This document shows positions 44,401-53,026 of a DNA stretch of 64,000 bases, in pieces. Location: assembly GCA_016715205.1 (NCBI GenBank), contig JADKBC010000048.1, forward strand, positions 62,001 to 126,000, in the 5' to 3' direction. Under the pieces are notes generated by a model that was not told the origin of the DNA, did not search any database, and worked only from the letters and a program-made list of their open reading frames with translations. Made by a program: the position numbers and the translations under genes. This DNA is from Holophaga sp. (GTDB lineage: Bacteria > Acidobacteriota > Holophagae > Holophagales > Holophagaceae). How positions within the stretch are numbered: the stretch's first letter is position 1; every line of letters begins with the position of its first letter.

Positions 44401-44515
44401 CCTTGTCGGTCACGCGCCCCTTGAAGGTGCCCGTGCTCTGCTGAGCCATGAGCACCGTGCCCCCAAGCAGGCCCGCTGCTAGGCCCGCAAGGATTCGAGT
44501 TGAATTTCCCGACAT
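41420..44515 (-). CDS. TonB-dependent receptor with N-terminal carboxypeptidase-regulatory-like domain
   Basis: A 1,031-residue outer-membrane protein. Signal peptide about 1-25, then a carboxypeptidase-regulatory-like beta domain (GTFKGRVTDKATGAPKAGVT, NAEGMFRLPVMPLGSYRF), a plug domain (LESLPVLSRNVVQAAVLAPG, FNIDGGDNNSTDVGG, EFQVVTNQYKAEFGRSNAG) and a large beta barrel ending in aromatic Phe (LAVGLRATF). This layout is abundant in Acidobacteriota and Bacteroidota. The ligand is unknown; glycans, peptides or metal complexes are possible. The ATG at 44515 has AGGAG upstream. No SusD-like gene accompanies it. Confidence 0.93.
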   Translation of the reverse strand: MSGNSTRILAGLAAGLLGGTVLMAQQSTGTFKGRVTDKATGAPKAGVTVTAENVGTGFVRTTTTNAEGMFRLPVMPLGSYRFSFKSVDSVASLARQCTLGQEVDASVAMAPALQATVAVVATVDSVSENNVTSAEVGVNVSAERLESLPVLSRNVVQAAVLAPGVQLVQGGNVDPTKKASTYMTTGDGQGRGTNFNIDGGDNNSTDVGGYVSSIPIDAVGEFQVVTNQYKAEFGRSNAGFLNVVSKAGSNAFSGVLSAQFTNQALRAMTADEGDKKDSSTLSLGATVAGPMLKDKLFFMVSAEKRKEEGASATFAPAALTLFPEGAGIKTKIEQTTLYTRFDWNATSWLQATLTYSYDKNTTPNQSFGFIEGQGGNGSPSLLGGGTNEANRGGLKFVTNIGTNTVWESNFVYFDYKNNIRPNPDPLGKDSYFFVLQRPFAGGPAVDPNTALLMGFDPNSYQNTGIKRFQWRNDVTSIFGPHAVKTGFDFQHYTMADAVTFVPNTGFTNFRIAGIPYGTGFYAPTVQADVNVARANLAAKGLWPGDTIKQYAFYLQDDWTLNPKWTLYAGFRADKDTSFEFAQQGFIKQIYQDIYATSPLFIRGATPPRDRTYISPRLQIVWKPNGDDTQAYKVGYGRFVANVVDNITGYARTLMARANGAPGRIRNLAAVAAGANPGGFDLDAPSFLQNSTIAVINGHPVVLPADLTPYNYANDVNGLRTYFSTTVDSWLLPGSFSTAGKQLLASDFSYPETDTFSLSGAWKFGPQHSLEITYLYSKTKHASVNVVSDSSFYALDPSETPIPEVSSIGPGGAEMNDTIFYSNQQAESHQVQIKYVFTAPRWNALFNVVAKNARSSYGGAGGAFDLQRGADFYGGGTNYAWYTNPMRPAHGSEKLSGSFSVTYKADWGTHFGLLGTWHGPKIYDINLGYNPDLGPVGFVDNANPNPIITQGEGNWALDMSLRISHAFRFGGKASVEPFVQVQNLLNNYDYGSNYHNSIFDAGGNYLGNTGQRFQGFAINQPRTLAVGLRATF

Positions 44516-44824
44516 ACGAACTCCTTTTAAAACCGGCCCTGCGGCCGAGGGGTGAATAGGGACCGACCGCCCCTGGGTCGCTTCCCAAAGGATTCGCCAA
44601 TACCGATGACAGTGGTCGATCAACAGCCGTAAAGATGTGGTGCAACTAGGTTTGATGGGATAGTTGCGGGGTGAACCCACCGCAGAGTGGGGTAAATGGA
44701 TAGGTCCCCGGGGCGAAATTCGGGAACCTCTTGGACACACTCCTCGGCCCCGGAACATTCAGCAGGTTCCCGCATCCCATTGCCACGGTTCGGCGCGCCC
44801 GCGTTGGTGCCTCCAGGAGAAAAC
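44516..44824. other. 309-base divergent intergenic region
   Basis: It separates the receptor gene from the alcohol dehydrogenase gene and must hold both promoters. I see no convincing sigma-70 pair. It contains the 9-bp inverted repeat listed at 44721-44772 and short CCCAC/GTGGG arms near 44676-44694. No gene is supported. Confidence 0.6.
44721..44772. repeat. 9-bp inverted repeat upstream of the alcohol dehydrogenase
   Basis: CGGGAACCT (44721-44729) and AGGTTCCCG (44764-44772) are perfect inverted copies separated by 34 bases, ending 52 bases before the start codon. It could be an operator or a chance hairpin. Confidence 0.4.
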
Positions 44825-45874
44825 ATGCTCAAGACCAAAGGATTTGCCGCCCAGGATGCAACTTCCGCGTTGGGCCCTTTCCAGTTCGAGCGGCGGGAAC
44901 CCGGCGATCTGGATGTGTTGATCGAGATCGCCTATTGCGGCGTGTGTCATTCCGATATCCACCAGGTGCGCAATGAATGGGGCAATTCCGTGTACCCCAT
45001 GGTCCCGGGCCACGAGATCGTGGGCACCGTCACGGGCGTCGGGGAAAAAGTCACCCGGTTCAAGGTGGGGGATCTCGCGGGCGTGGGCTGTCTGGTGGAT
45101 GCGTGCCGCACCTGCGATAGCTGCCAGCAAGGGCTGGAGCAGTTCTGCCAGACGGGCGCAGCCATGACCTACAACGGCACCGAGATGGACCGAAAAACGC
45201 CCACGTACGGAGGTTATTCCAACCAGATCGTGGTGGCCGAAGCCTTCACCCTGAAGATCTCGCCAAAGCTTTCCCTAGCCGCCGTGGCCCCCCTCCTGTG
45301 CGCAGGGATCACCACCTATTCTCCCTTGCGGCATTGGAAGACCAAGTCCGGTGATCGGGTCGGTGTGGTGGGGCTCGGCGGCCTGGGGCACATGGCCGTC
45401 AAACTGGCCGCCTCCATGGGCGCCGAGGTCACGTTGTTTAGCGGTTCCAAAGGCAAGGAAGCGGATGCCCGACGCCTAGGCGCCCACAACTTTGTGCTGT
45501 CCTCTGTACCGAACGCATTCCAGAACCTGGGAGGCAGCTTCGATCTCATCATCGATACGGTTTCGGCACCCCATGACCTGAACCAGTATCTGGGTTTGTT
45601 GCGGGTTGAAGGCGCCATGGTGTTATTGGGTGTTCCCCCCACACCCGCTCCGGTTTCTGCTTTCCCGCTCATCATGGGGCGACGCACGCTGAGCGGTTCC
45701 CTCATCGGTGGGCTGCCTGAAACTCAGGAGATGCTGGACTATTGCGCCGAAAAGGGCATCGTTTCCGATATCGAACTGATCCCCGTGCAGCAGATCAACG
45801 ACGCCTATGAGCGCATGCTCAAGGGCGATGTCCGCTACCGCTTCGTCATTGATATGAAGTCGCTTAACGGGTGA
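44825..45874 (+). CDS. Zinc-dependent alcohol dehydrogenase (CAD/YahK type)
   Basis: A 349-residue medium-chain dehydrogenase. Catalytic zinc ligands are in CGVCHSDIH and PGHE with a later Cys, and the structural zinc site is DACRTCDSCQQGLEQFC. The NADP-binding Rossmann motif is VGVVGLGGLGHMAVKLA. The pattern CGVCHSDIHQVRNEWG is typical of cinnamyl-alcohol-dehydrogenase-like aldehyde reductases such as YahK. CAGGAG lies five to ten bases before the ATG. Physiological substrate unknown. Confidence 0.92.
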   Translation: MLKTKGFAAQDATSALGPFQFERREPGDLDVLIEIAYCGVCHSDIHQVRNEWGNSVYPMVPGHEIVGTVTGVGEKVTRFKVGDLAGVGCLVDACRTCDSCQQGLEQFCQTGAAMTYNGTEMDRKTPTYGGYSNQIVVAEAFTLKISPKLSLAAVAPLLCAGITTYSPLRHWKTKSGDRVGVVGLGGLGHMAVKLAASMGAEVTLFSGSKGKEADARRLGAHNFVLSSVPNAFQNLGGSFDLIIDTVSAPHDLNQYLGLLRVEGAMVLLGVPPTPAPVSAFPLIMGRRTLSGSLIGGLPETQEMLDYCAEKGIVSDIELIPVQQINDAYERMLKGDVRYRFVIDMKSLNG

Positions 45875-45888
45875 GCGGTGAGGCTGGA

Positions 45889-45917
45889 TTGACATCCGCA
45901 CCGTAGCCGTCTACAAA
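45889..45917 (+). promoter_or_regulatory. Candidate sigma-70 promoter for the HAD hydrolase gene
   Basis: A perfect -35 TTGACA (45889-45894), a 17-base spacer, then TACAAA (45912-45917) as -10. It gives a leader of about 80 bases before the ATG at 46007. Confidence 0.5.
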
Positions 45918-46006
45918 ACCAGATCCTGTGCTCCCACATCTTCTCAAAGCATCGACTGTGCAATGGTTTATGCTAATTCCATTCATCATCCAGAGTGGGG
46001 TGCAGC

Positions 46007-46516
46007 ATGAAGACCTGGGTGCTCTTTGATTGGGGCGATACCCTCATGCGGGTGTTTCCCGAGGCCAAGGGCAAGATGAAGGACTGGCGAAAGGTGGAGG
46101 AAATGCCCGGGGCACGCAAAGCCCTGCACGCCCTCCACGGCAAGGTGGGCATTGCCTTGGCAACCAACGCCGCGGATAGCGAGGAAACGGATATTCGGGA
46201 GGCCTTGGCCCGGGTAGGCCTGGATTCCTTCGTGAAGCGCATTTTTTGTTACAAGGCCGTGGGCGCCAAGAAAAGCACCCCCGAGTTTTTCAGGTTCGTG
46301 CTGGAAGACCTGCATGCGGATGCAGCCCAGGTGGTGATGGTGGGCGATGATCCGAAGGAAGATGCGGACGCCGCCCGAACCGCGGGCTTGCGGGCCGTTT
46401 GGTTCAACCCTCGCACCGCCGAAAACCGGGTGGCAGAGCATTTGACCACCATCCATCACCTGGAGGCCCTCCCTGCGGTGCTGATGGGTTGGGGCCTGCT
46501 TTCCCGGGATTCTTGA
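46007..46516 (+). CDS. HAD superfamily hydrolase
   Basis: A 169-residue phosphatase-fold protein. Motif I is FDWGDTL, where the usual DxD nucleophile pair is D-W-G-D; motif II is ALATNAA, motif III is around KKSTPEFFRF and motif IV is VMVGDDPKEDADAA. The short cap suggests a subclass acting on small phosphometabolites. The ATG at 46007 follows an 80-base leader with a plausible promoter; a GTG at 45995 is the alternative start. No substrate can be inferred. Confidence 0.82.
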   Translation: MKTWVLFDWGDTLMRVFPEAKGKMKDWRKVEEMPGARKALHALHGKVGIALATNAADSEETDIREALARVGLDSFVKRIFCYKAVGAKKSTPEFFRFVLEDLHADAAQVVMVGDDPKEDADAARTAGLRAVWFNPRTAENRVAEHLTTIHHLEALPAVLMGWGLLSRDS

Positions 46517-46586
46517 CTTCGATCAACACCAAACAGCCCCTCGCGCGGCATCCTAGAGCTTGGCCTTCCTGGCCTAGGGATTACCC

Positions 46587-47822
46587 ATGCAGTCCACGCC
46601 CAAAGCCTTGCGCCTGCACATCGGCCTCTTCGGACGCCGCAATGTGGGCAAATCCTCGCTGCTGAACGCCATCACCCGTCAGCAGGTGTCCATTGTCAGT
46701 GAATTCGCGGGCACCACCACGGATCCCGTAGAAAAGCCCATGGAACTGCTGCCCCTTGGGCCCGTGCAGTTTGTGGATACGGCCGGAGTGGATGATGAAG
46801 GCGCCCTGGGGGCCCTGCGTATCGCCCGTACCAAGGCCATTTTCGAACGGGTGGACCTGGGCGTGATCGTTACCGAAGCGGATGCCTGGGGCGCCTTCGA
46901 GGAGGCTCTGTTCGCGGAATTGAAGGGGCGCAACGTCCCTATCCTGGTGGTTTTCAATAAGCAGGATCTCAATCACGTAACCCGTGAAGAACAGACCGCC
47001 CTCGAAACCCGGGGTGCGGCCGTGGTGGCGGTGTCCGCAGCCACGGGGGCGGGCGTCCTGGATCTGCGCGAAGCCCTGCTGAAACTGGCCCCCGGGGACT
47101 TTTTTGAGAACCGTCGCCTGGTTTCGGATCTCGTTCCCCCCGGTGAAATCGCGGTGCTGGTGGTACCCATCGACAAAGAGGCACCCAAGGGCCGCCTGAT
47201 CCTGCCCCAGGTCATGACCATCCGCGATTTGCTGGATGGTGAATCCATGTCGGTGGTGTGCCAGGAGCGGGAACTGAAGCACGCCCTGGCCAGTCTGGCA
47301 AAACCCCCGGCCCTGGTCGTGACGGATTCCCAGGCATTTTTAAAGGTGGCGGCGGATGTGCCCAAGGGTGTGCCCATGACGTCCTTCAGTATCCTCATGG
47401 CCCGTTTCCAGGGTGATCTTGTGGAACAGGTGCGCGGCACCATGGGTATCGAAAAACTCAAGGGCGGCGATACAGTGCTGATCGCCGAGACCTGCAGTCA
47501 TCACCCCGTGGGGGAAGACATTGGCCGAGTCAAGATTCCCCGCTGGCTCACGCAGTACGTGGGCGCAAAAGTGAATTTTGCCAACGTGCAGGGCCGGGAT
47601 TTCCCCCAAGATTTGAGCCCCTACCAGCTCATCGTCCATTGCGGCAACTGCACCGGCAATCGCCGGGAAATGCTGAGCCGTTTGCACCGCTGTAAAACAG
47701 CTGGCGTGCCCATGACCAACTACGGCCTGACCATCGCCTATTCCCTGGGCATTTTCGAACGCGCCCTGGCGCCCTTTCCGGCAGCCTTGGCGGCCTATCA
47801 AGAGTTGAAGGCAGCCCAATAA
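46587..47822 (+). CDS. hydF: [FeFe]-hydrogenase H-cluster maturation GTPase HydF
   Basis: A 411-residue maturase scaffold. The GTPase domain has P-loop GRRNVGKSS, switch TTTDPVEKP, VDTAGVDD and NKQDL. A dimerisation domain and a C-terminal [4Fe-4S]-binding domain with CSHHPVGEDIGRVKIPRWL and VHCGNCTGNR (Cys and CxxC ligands) follow. HydF holds the 2Fe precursor before transfer to the hydrogenase. hydE lies about 3 kb downstream; hydG is not in the window. Confidence 0.96.
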   Translation: MQSTPKALRLHIGLFGRRNVGKSSLLNAITRQQVSIVSEFAGTTTDPVEKPMELLPLGPVQFVDTAGVDDEGALGALRIARTKAIFERVDLGVIVTEADAWGAFEEALFAELKGRNVPILVVFNKQDLNHVTREEQTALETRGAAVVAVSAATGAGVLDLREALLKLAPGDFFENRRLVSDLVPPGEIAVLVVPIDKEAPKGRLILPQVMTIRDLLDGESMSVVCQERELKHALASLAKPPALVVTDSQAFLKVAADVPKGVPMTSFSILMARFQGDLVEQVRGTMGIEKLKGGDTVLIAETCSHHPVGEDIGRVKIPRWLTQYVGAKVNFANVQGRDFPQDLSPYQLIVHCGNCTGNRREMLSRLHRCKTAGVPMTNYGLTIAYSLGIFERALAPFPAALAAYQELKAAQ

Positions 47823-47823
47823 A

Positions 47824-47849
47824 AAGGGGCGGCCACATGGCCGCCCCTT
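47824..47849. terminator. Bidirectional terminator between hydF and the S9 peptidase gene
   Basis: AAGGGGCGGCCA, loop CA, TGGCCGCCCCTT: a perfect 12-bp stem starting just after the hydF stop, between two convergent genes. Confidence 0.85.
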
Positions 47850-47866
47850 CCACTTGTACCTATTGA

Positions 47867-50609
47867 TTATGGCTGCAATTCAGAGCTGATCACTGCGCCG
47901 CCCATCTCGGGCAGGGTGGCTGACGTTTTCAGCACCTTGCGGGAATCCTGGGCCACCCACAGGGTGTGAACTCCAGGCGCACCATCCGCAGACGTGATCT
48001 CGACCTTCCAGGCCTTGGCGCTGCCGCCGGGAACCTTGATCTCTTCCGCACCCAATACCTTGGCTTGTTTCAAGGCAACCTTCTGTTTCAGGAGATCGAA
48101 ATTCCGGAAGATCACCTGGTAGCCCTCGGCCAGAGGCAAGGTGGCAATGACATCATCGGAGCCAGCACCTTCCGCAAACACCTCACCACCCGTTTCCACG
48201 CTGATGGGCTTGGCAGTTCCATTCAAGGTCATGGTGCCGGTGGCTTTGCCATCCTTGAAGGTCACTTCGAGCACCATGGGCCCTTGTTTCACATTGCGTG
48301 AACGCAGGGGCTAGGGTTCCCTTTTCCACCAAGGCAGAGTCCGTGGCTTCCATGATGGGAAGTTTGGTGGTCTCAACCACGCGCCAGCCACCTGCTTCTT
48401 CGGTCACCACGCGGGAAATGTTCAGAGGGAAGGTCTGAGTACCGGCCACCAGGCTGCCCTGGAAAGTCGCGGTGCCCGCTTTCAAGTCAGCAGCGACCTT
48501 GGGTAGCCCAATCGCGCCAGCGTCAACCTTTTTGGCCAAGGTAACGGTCTTAGGATCCACGGTGATTTCCGTGAGGCGCTTCATGACTTCCGGCGTGCCG
48601 CCCTCCTGGAAACGCCCGCCTAGATGCTTGGCCAGGAATTTCTCAGCGGCCGCAAACATGGCCATGTTGTTGACGGGGCGATGGAAGCCGTGGCCTTCAT
48701 CGGGGGCGCAGAGGTATTCCACGGGGAAGTTGCGGTCGCGCAACGCAATCACGATCTGATCGCTTTCGGCCTTTTTCACACGGGGATCATTGGCGCCCTG
48801 CACCACCAGCATCGGTGTCTTGATCTTGTCGGCAGAGAACAGCGGAGACTGGCGCTCCAATTGTTTCTTCCCCTCGGGCGTGGCAGGGTTGCCCATGCGC
48901 TCGTGGAAGATGATGCGGAAGGATTCCCAGTAGGGCGGAATGGTTTCCAGCAAGGTCAAGAGATTGGAAGGCCCCACGATGGGCACAGCAGCCTTATATA
49001 CCTCCGGCGTAAAGGCTGCCCCCGCCAGAGAGGCATAACCACCGTACGAGCCGCCCATGATGCCCACGCGCTTGGCATCCACAACGCCGTTCTTCACCAA
49101 GTGCTGCACGCCCCAGGTGATGTCATCCTGCATCTTGTCGCCCCATTGCTTGTTGCCCGCATTGAGGAATTTCTTTCCGTAGCCCGTGGAGGCGCGGAAA
49201 TTGGGCTGCAGCACGGCGTAGCCGCGATTCGCCAGGAACTGGGCAAAGCTGTTGAAGCCCCAGCCATCGCGTGCCCAGGGGCCACCATGGGGCACCACCA
49301 CCAAGGGAAGGTTGTGAGCTGCCATGCCCTTGGGCAAGGTCAGGTAGGCGGGGATTTTGAGCCCATCGCTGCTGGGATAGGTGATGGGCTTCATGGCCGC
49401 CATGTGCTCCCGGGGTAATTTTTCCCGGGAGATGTATTCGAGGCTGAGCTTCTTGGTGCGCCGGTCAAAGAGGTACCGGGTGCCAGGATCCACATCACTG
49501 TAGGTCGCGATCATCCAAAGCTGTTCGTCAGCGGTCATGGATCCAAGGGAAATCTCCCGACCTGGGAGCTTTTTCTGCAACAGGTTGTAGTCAGCTTCCC
49601 ATGCCTTGTTCTTGAAGTGGATGCGAGTCTTTTCATCCTGGTAAACGGTAGCGACCAATTCATCAGTCAGTTCCGAGAAAATGGCACTGCCGAAATCCAC
49701 ATGCCCCTTGGGATCCGATTCAACCTTCACTTCCTTGCCCGTTTCAGGATCGAAGATGACAAGTTCGGTCAAATCGCGATTGCCCTTGTTGGTCTCCAGA
49801 TAGACGTGCTTGCCGTCCTTATGGAAATAGGAGGGACTGGCTGACTCGAACACATTGCAGGTGTAGATGGGGGCAAAGGAATCTTTATCCACGCGCAGGA
49901 TTTCCGTGTCGCCCTTTTCGGTGGTGCGCACCGCCAGGCGAAGCTCACCCTTGGTGTCAAACACCCAGCCTGCGATGCGTTCGGTGTTTTTCCTCAGAAG
50001 GGTGCGTTCACCGGTGCTGATCTTTACTTTGTACAGGTCATGCCACGCGGCATCGCGATCATTGAGGCCCACATACATCGTGTCGGGATCGTTCTTGGGA
50101 AGACTGGAGATCTGGGCCGTGGCGCCTTTGGCATCCGTGAGGTTGCGGGCCGCGGGCACTTCCTTGCCTTCGGCATTGGGAGCCGAGGGGTTCACAGCAT
50201 AGACATTGAAATTTTCATCGCCGTCCTTGTCTTGGACAAAGAGCACCTGCTTGCCATCGCGGCTCCAGAAAAAGCCGGGGATGGGGCGTTTAGGATCCGC
50301 TGTGATCGGTCTGGCGGCGCTGTAAGGTTCGCCGGTCTTTTTGACCCAGACGTTGCGCACATCCTTGAGGGGCTTGATGAAGGCGATGTATTTCCCATCC
50401 GGGGAGAGTTGGGCACCGGAGATTTCCGGATTCCCGAAAAAGAGCTCACGATCCAGGATCGGCGGCAGCTGAGCCTTGGCACCGGTGGATTTGGTGGGCG
50501 CCTTGGCTTTTTCGGGGGCGGCCTGGGGCGCGGCGGCCAACAGGGGCACCGCCAGCACAAGGGCGAGGAAACACCGCGTGAAACGCGGAAGGTTGCGGAC
50601 CTGAGACAT
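47867..50609 (-). pseudogene. S9-family prolyl-oligopeptidase-like peptidase, frameshifted near C-terminus
   Basis: About 913 residues when two frames are joined. Signal peptide about 1-25; N-terminal beta-propeller with repeats such as ISGAQLSPDGKYIAF and PIPGFFWSRDGKQVLF; then the alpha/beta-hydrolase domain with nucleophile S521 (GGSYGGY), Asp in GANDPRV and His in PDEGHGFHRP. A further domain of about 220 residues follows and continues after the frameshift at about 48307-48310 (GGGG run; one extra base relative to an open frame), resuming RSRNVKQGPMVLEVTFKDGK to the stop at 47867. The catalytic part is intact either way. Start at 50609 has GGAGG seven bases upstream. It probably degrades peptides in the periplasm. 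Confidence 0.85.
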
Positions 50610-50900
50610 CTGGGGACCTCCATGGGGCCAGCCGCTACCGGAGCGGGAAATCAAACATCGGGGAAGCAGCTTTCATTGAAGTCCCGGAGGGGAAGTGCGT
50701 CAACTAACCTTCTAAAACAAGCGGCTGAACGGAGGAATTCCTCCGGCCATCCGCATTCAATAATGTTTTTTTACAAACATCAAGAAAGGTCCCAACTCAG
50801 GGTTTTTCACCTGGAGATACGCGGTTCCTTCACACTGGATGAGTGTCAATTCCCTGGGGCCCGAAAAAGCCCTGAGCAAGGAATCATCAAAAGGAACCCC
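50610..50900. other. 291-base divergent intergenic region before hydE
   Basis: It lies between the S9 peptidase start and hydE. It holds the perfect palindrome at 50730-50745 and, near 50763-50781, an ATGTTT/AAACAT inverted pair around a T run. No gene is supported. Confidence 0.55.
50730..50745. repeat. Perfect 16-bp palindrome upstream of hydE
   Basis: CGGAGGAATTCCTCCG is fully palindromic, with outer GCGG and CCGC arms in the flanks. It could be an operator for a dimeric regulator or a hairpin. Confidence 0.5.
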
Positions 50901-51962
50901 ATGACGCCGGAAGAAATCCCCCAATGGCTTTTTGAAGAAGACCCGCTCCGCCTGGAGATGCTCTGGCGGGCAGCGGACCTGACCCGGCAGCTCTACGTAG
51001 GCGATGAAGTTCATCTGCGCGGTCTTATCGAAGTGTCCAACATCTGCCAGCGCAGTTGCGCCTATTGCGGCATCGCGGCCTGTGCGCCCAAGGTGGAACG
51101 CTACCGCATGACTCAGGAAGACATCCTCGAATGCGCGGACAAGGCTCTGGAATATGGCTTCGGCACGGTGGTCATGCAGGCCGGGGAAGATCCCGGCATC
51201 ACCGGCGCGTGGATGGCCGACACCATCCGCCAGATCAAGGATCGCACCGGGCTGGCCATCACGCTTTCGCTGGGCGAACGCAGCGATGAAGAGCTTCAGG
51301 CCTGGCGCGAAGCCGGGGCCGATCGCTATTTGCTTCGCTTCGAAACCACGGATGAGGATCTTTACCGCCGCATTCATCCCAACCTTCCCGGGGGCGCCTC
51401 GGACCGCATCCAGCAGTTGCTGCGCATGCGCGAAATCGGCTTCGAGATCGGCACGGGCGTGATGGTGGGGATTCCTGGTCAGACTTGGGAAACCCTGAGC
51501 AACGACATTCTGACCTTCCAGAATTACGACATGGACATGATCGGCATCGGTCCCTACATCCCCAGCCCAGGCACGCCCCTGGAAGGGCCCTTGGGAGAAA
51601 TGCTGATGGTTGAGGCAGGTACCCAGCAGGTGCCCAATGACCCGCTCACAACCCTGAAAGCATTGGCGCTCACGCGACTGGTGTGCCCCCAAACCAATAT
51701 CCCCAGTACCACGGCACTGGCCACGGTGGACCCGAGTTCCGGCCGGGCCAACGGGCTGTTGCGGGGCGCCAATGTGATCATGCCCAACCTCACCCAGCCC
51801 AAGTATCGAGTGCTGTATCAGATCTACCCGGGCAAGGCGGGGCTGCACGAAACTGCGGATATCACCACGGCCAAGATCCGCGCCCAGATTGAAGGGCTGG
51901 GTCGACGCATCGGCCAGGGGCCGGGCACCAGTCCACGCATCACCCAGCGGCACGAGGTGTAA
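50901..51962 (+). CDS. hydE: [FeFe]-hydrogenase H-cluster radical SAM maturase HydE
   Basis: A 353-residue radical SAM enzyme. The [4Fe-4S] motif is C49-x3-C53-x2-C56 in SNICQRSCAYCG. The barrel continues with VVMQAGEDPGITGAWMADTI, LSLGERSDEELQAWREAGAD, RYLLRFETTDEDLYRRIHP and GTGVMVGIPGQT, as in HydE. It acts with HydG and HydF to build the 2Fe subcluster. The ATG at 50901 has AAGGA upstream. A threonine aldolase gene starts five bases after its stop. Confidence 0.96.
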   Translation: MTPEEIPQWLFEEDPLRLEMLWRAADLTRQLYVGDEVHLRGLIEVSNICQRSCAYCGIAACAPKVERYRMTQEDILECADKALEYGFGTVVMQAGEDPGITGAWMADTIRQIKDRTGLAITLSLGERSDEELQAWREAGADRYLLRFETTDEDLYRRIHPNLPGGASDRIQQLLRMREIGFEIGTGVMVGIPGQTWETLSNDILTFQNYDMDMIGIGPYIPSPGTPLEGPLGEMLMVEAGTQQVPNDPLTTLKALALTRLVCPQTNIPSTTALATVDPSSGRANGLLRGANVIMPNLTQPKYRVLYQIYPGKAGLHETADITTAKIRAQIEGLGRRIGQGPGTSPRITQRHEV

Positions 51963-51967
51963 GGTCC

Positions 51968-53026
51968 ATGGCAAGCCATCCTACTGAAGATCTGTTTCCC
52001 CGGGGTTTCGCCAGCGACAACTTTGCAGGGGTCCATCCCCAGGTGATGGCGCGCATCGCCGCGGTGAACCACGGGCACGCCATGGCCTATGGCGATGATG
52101 CCGTCACGGCCCGGGCTCAGGCGGCCTTCAGCCGGACCTTTGGTTGCCAGGTAAACGCCCATTTCGTCTTCAATGGCACCGCCGCCAACGTGCTTTCCTT
52201 GATGGCCTTCCAGAAGCCCTATGGCGCGGTGCTCTGCTCGGATCTGGCCCATCTCTGGAATGACGAAAGCACCGCGCCTGAACGCGCTCTGGGCATGCGA
52301 ATCATCCCCTTACGAAGTATGGACGGAAAGATCGATCCCGCAGCCCTGGAAGAAGTGCTGGGCCGCGGCCACGGCGTCCATGGCGTCCACCCGGTGGCCC
52401 TGACGCTTACCCAGCCCACGGAAGTCGGCACCTTGTACAGCCTGGAGGAATTGCGACGTCTCATCGCCATCGCCAAGTTGCATGGGCTGGGCGTTCATGT
52501 GGATGGCGCCCGCCTCGGCTGCGCCGTGGCCGCCCTCGGAATCGGCGTCCACGAAATGCTGGTGGCCACCGGCGTGGATGTCGTCAGTTTTGGCGGCACC
52601 AAGCAAGGCATGCTCTGCGGTGAGGCTGTCGTCTTCCTGACCCCTGGACTTGGCGAAGATTTTCCGTACTGGCAGAAACACAACATGCAGCTGGCTTCCA
52701 AGATGCGGTTCATTTCCGCCCAATTCGAAGCCCTGCTGGAGAATGATCTCTGGATCGAGAACGGCCGCCGGGCCAATGCCATGGCCGCCCATCTGCACCA
52801 CTCGGTGCGCAATCTGCCCTTTGTCAAAGTCGCCTTCCCGGTGCAAGCCAACTCCGTCTTCGTGCGGATTCCGCCGACCTGGCTGGAGCCACTCCAGCGC
52901 GAGACCTTTTTCTGGCCCTGGGATGAGCGCGAAGGCTTGGTGCGCTGGATGTGTGCCTGGGATTCGGCGCCCGAGGATGTGGATCGATTTGTAGGTACCT
53001 TGCAGAACATGGAGAAGCGCGCATGA
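51968..53026 (+). CDS. ltaE: Low-specificity L-threonine aldolase family protein
   Basis: A 352-residue fold-type-I PLP enzyme. The cofactor lysine is in SFGGTKQGML, and other family features are FASDNFAGVHPQV, AHFVFNGTAANVLSL, THPVALTLTQPTEVGT-like sequence (VALTLTQPTEVGTLY) and GVHVDGARLG. It cleaves threonine or allo-threonine to glycine and acetaldehyde. It lies five bases after hydE and its stop overlaps the CDF gene by ATGA, so the three genes form one transcription unit. Glycine supply for H-cluster assembly is an attractive but unproven idea. Confidence 0.9.
   Translation: MASHPTEDLFPRGFASDNFAGVHPQVMARIAAVNHGHAMAYGDDAVTARAQAAFSRTFGCQVNAHFVFNGTAANVLSLMAFQKPYGAVLCSDLAHLWNDESTAPERALGMRIIPLRSMDGKIDPAALEEVLGRGHGVHGVHPVALTLTQPTEVGTLYSLEELRRLIAIAKLHGLGVHVDGARLGCAVAALGIGVHEMLVATGVDVVSFGGTKQGMLCGEAVVFLTPGLGEDFPYWQKHNMQLASKMRFISAQFEALLENDLWIENGRRANAMAAHLHHSVRNLPFVKVAFPVQANSVFVRIPPTWLEPLQRETFFWPWDEREGLVRWMCAWDSAPEDVDRFVGTLQNMEKRA

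Noticed and set aside
44516..44824. Sigma-70 promoters for the receptor gene
   Set aside because: TTGATC..TATTGG pairs have a 15-base spacing and weak matches, not better than chance.
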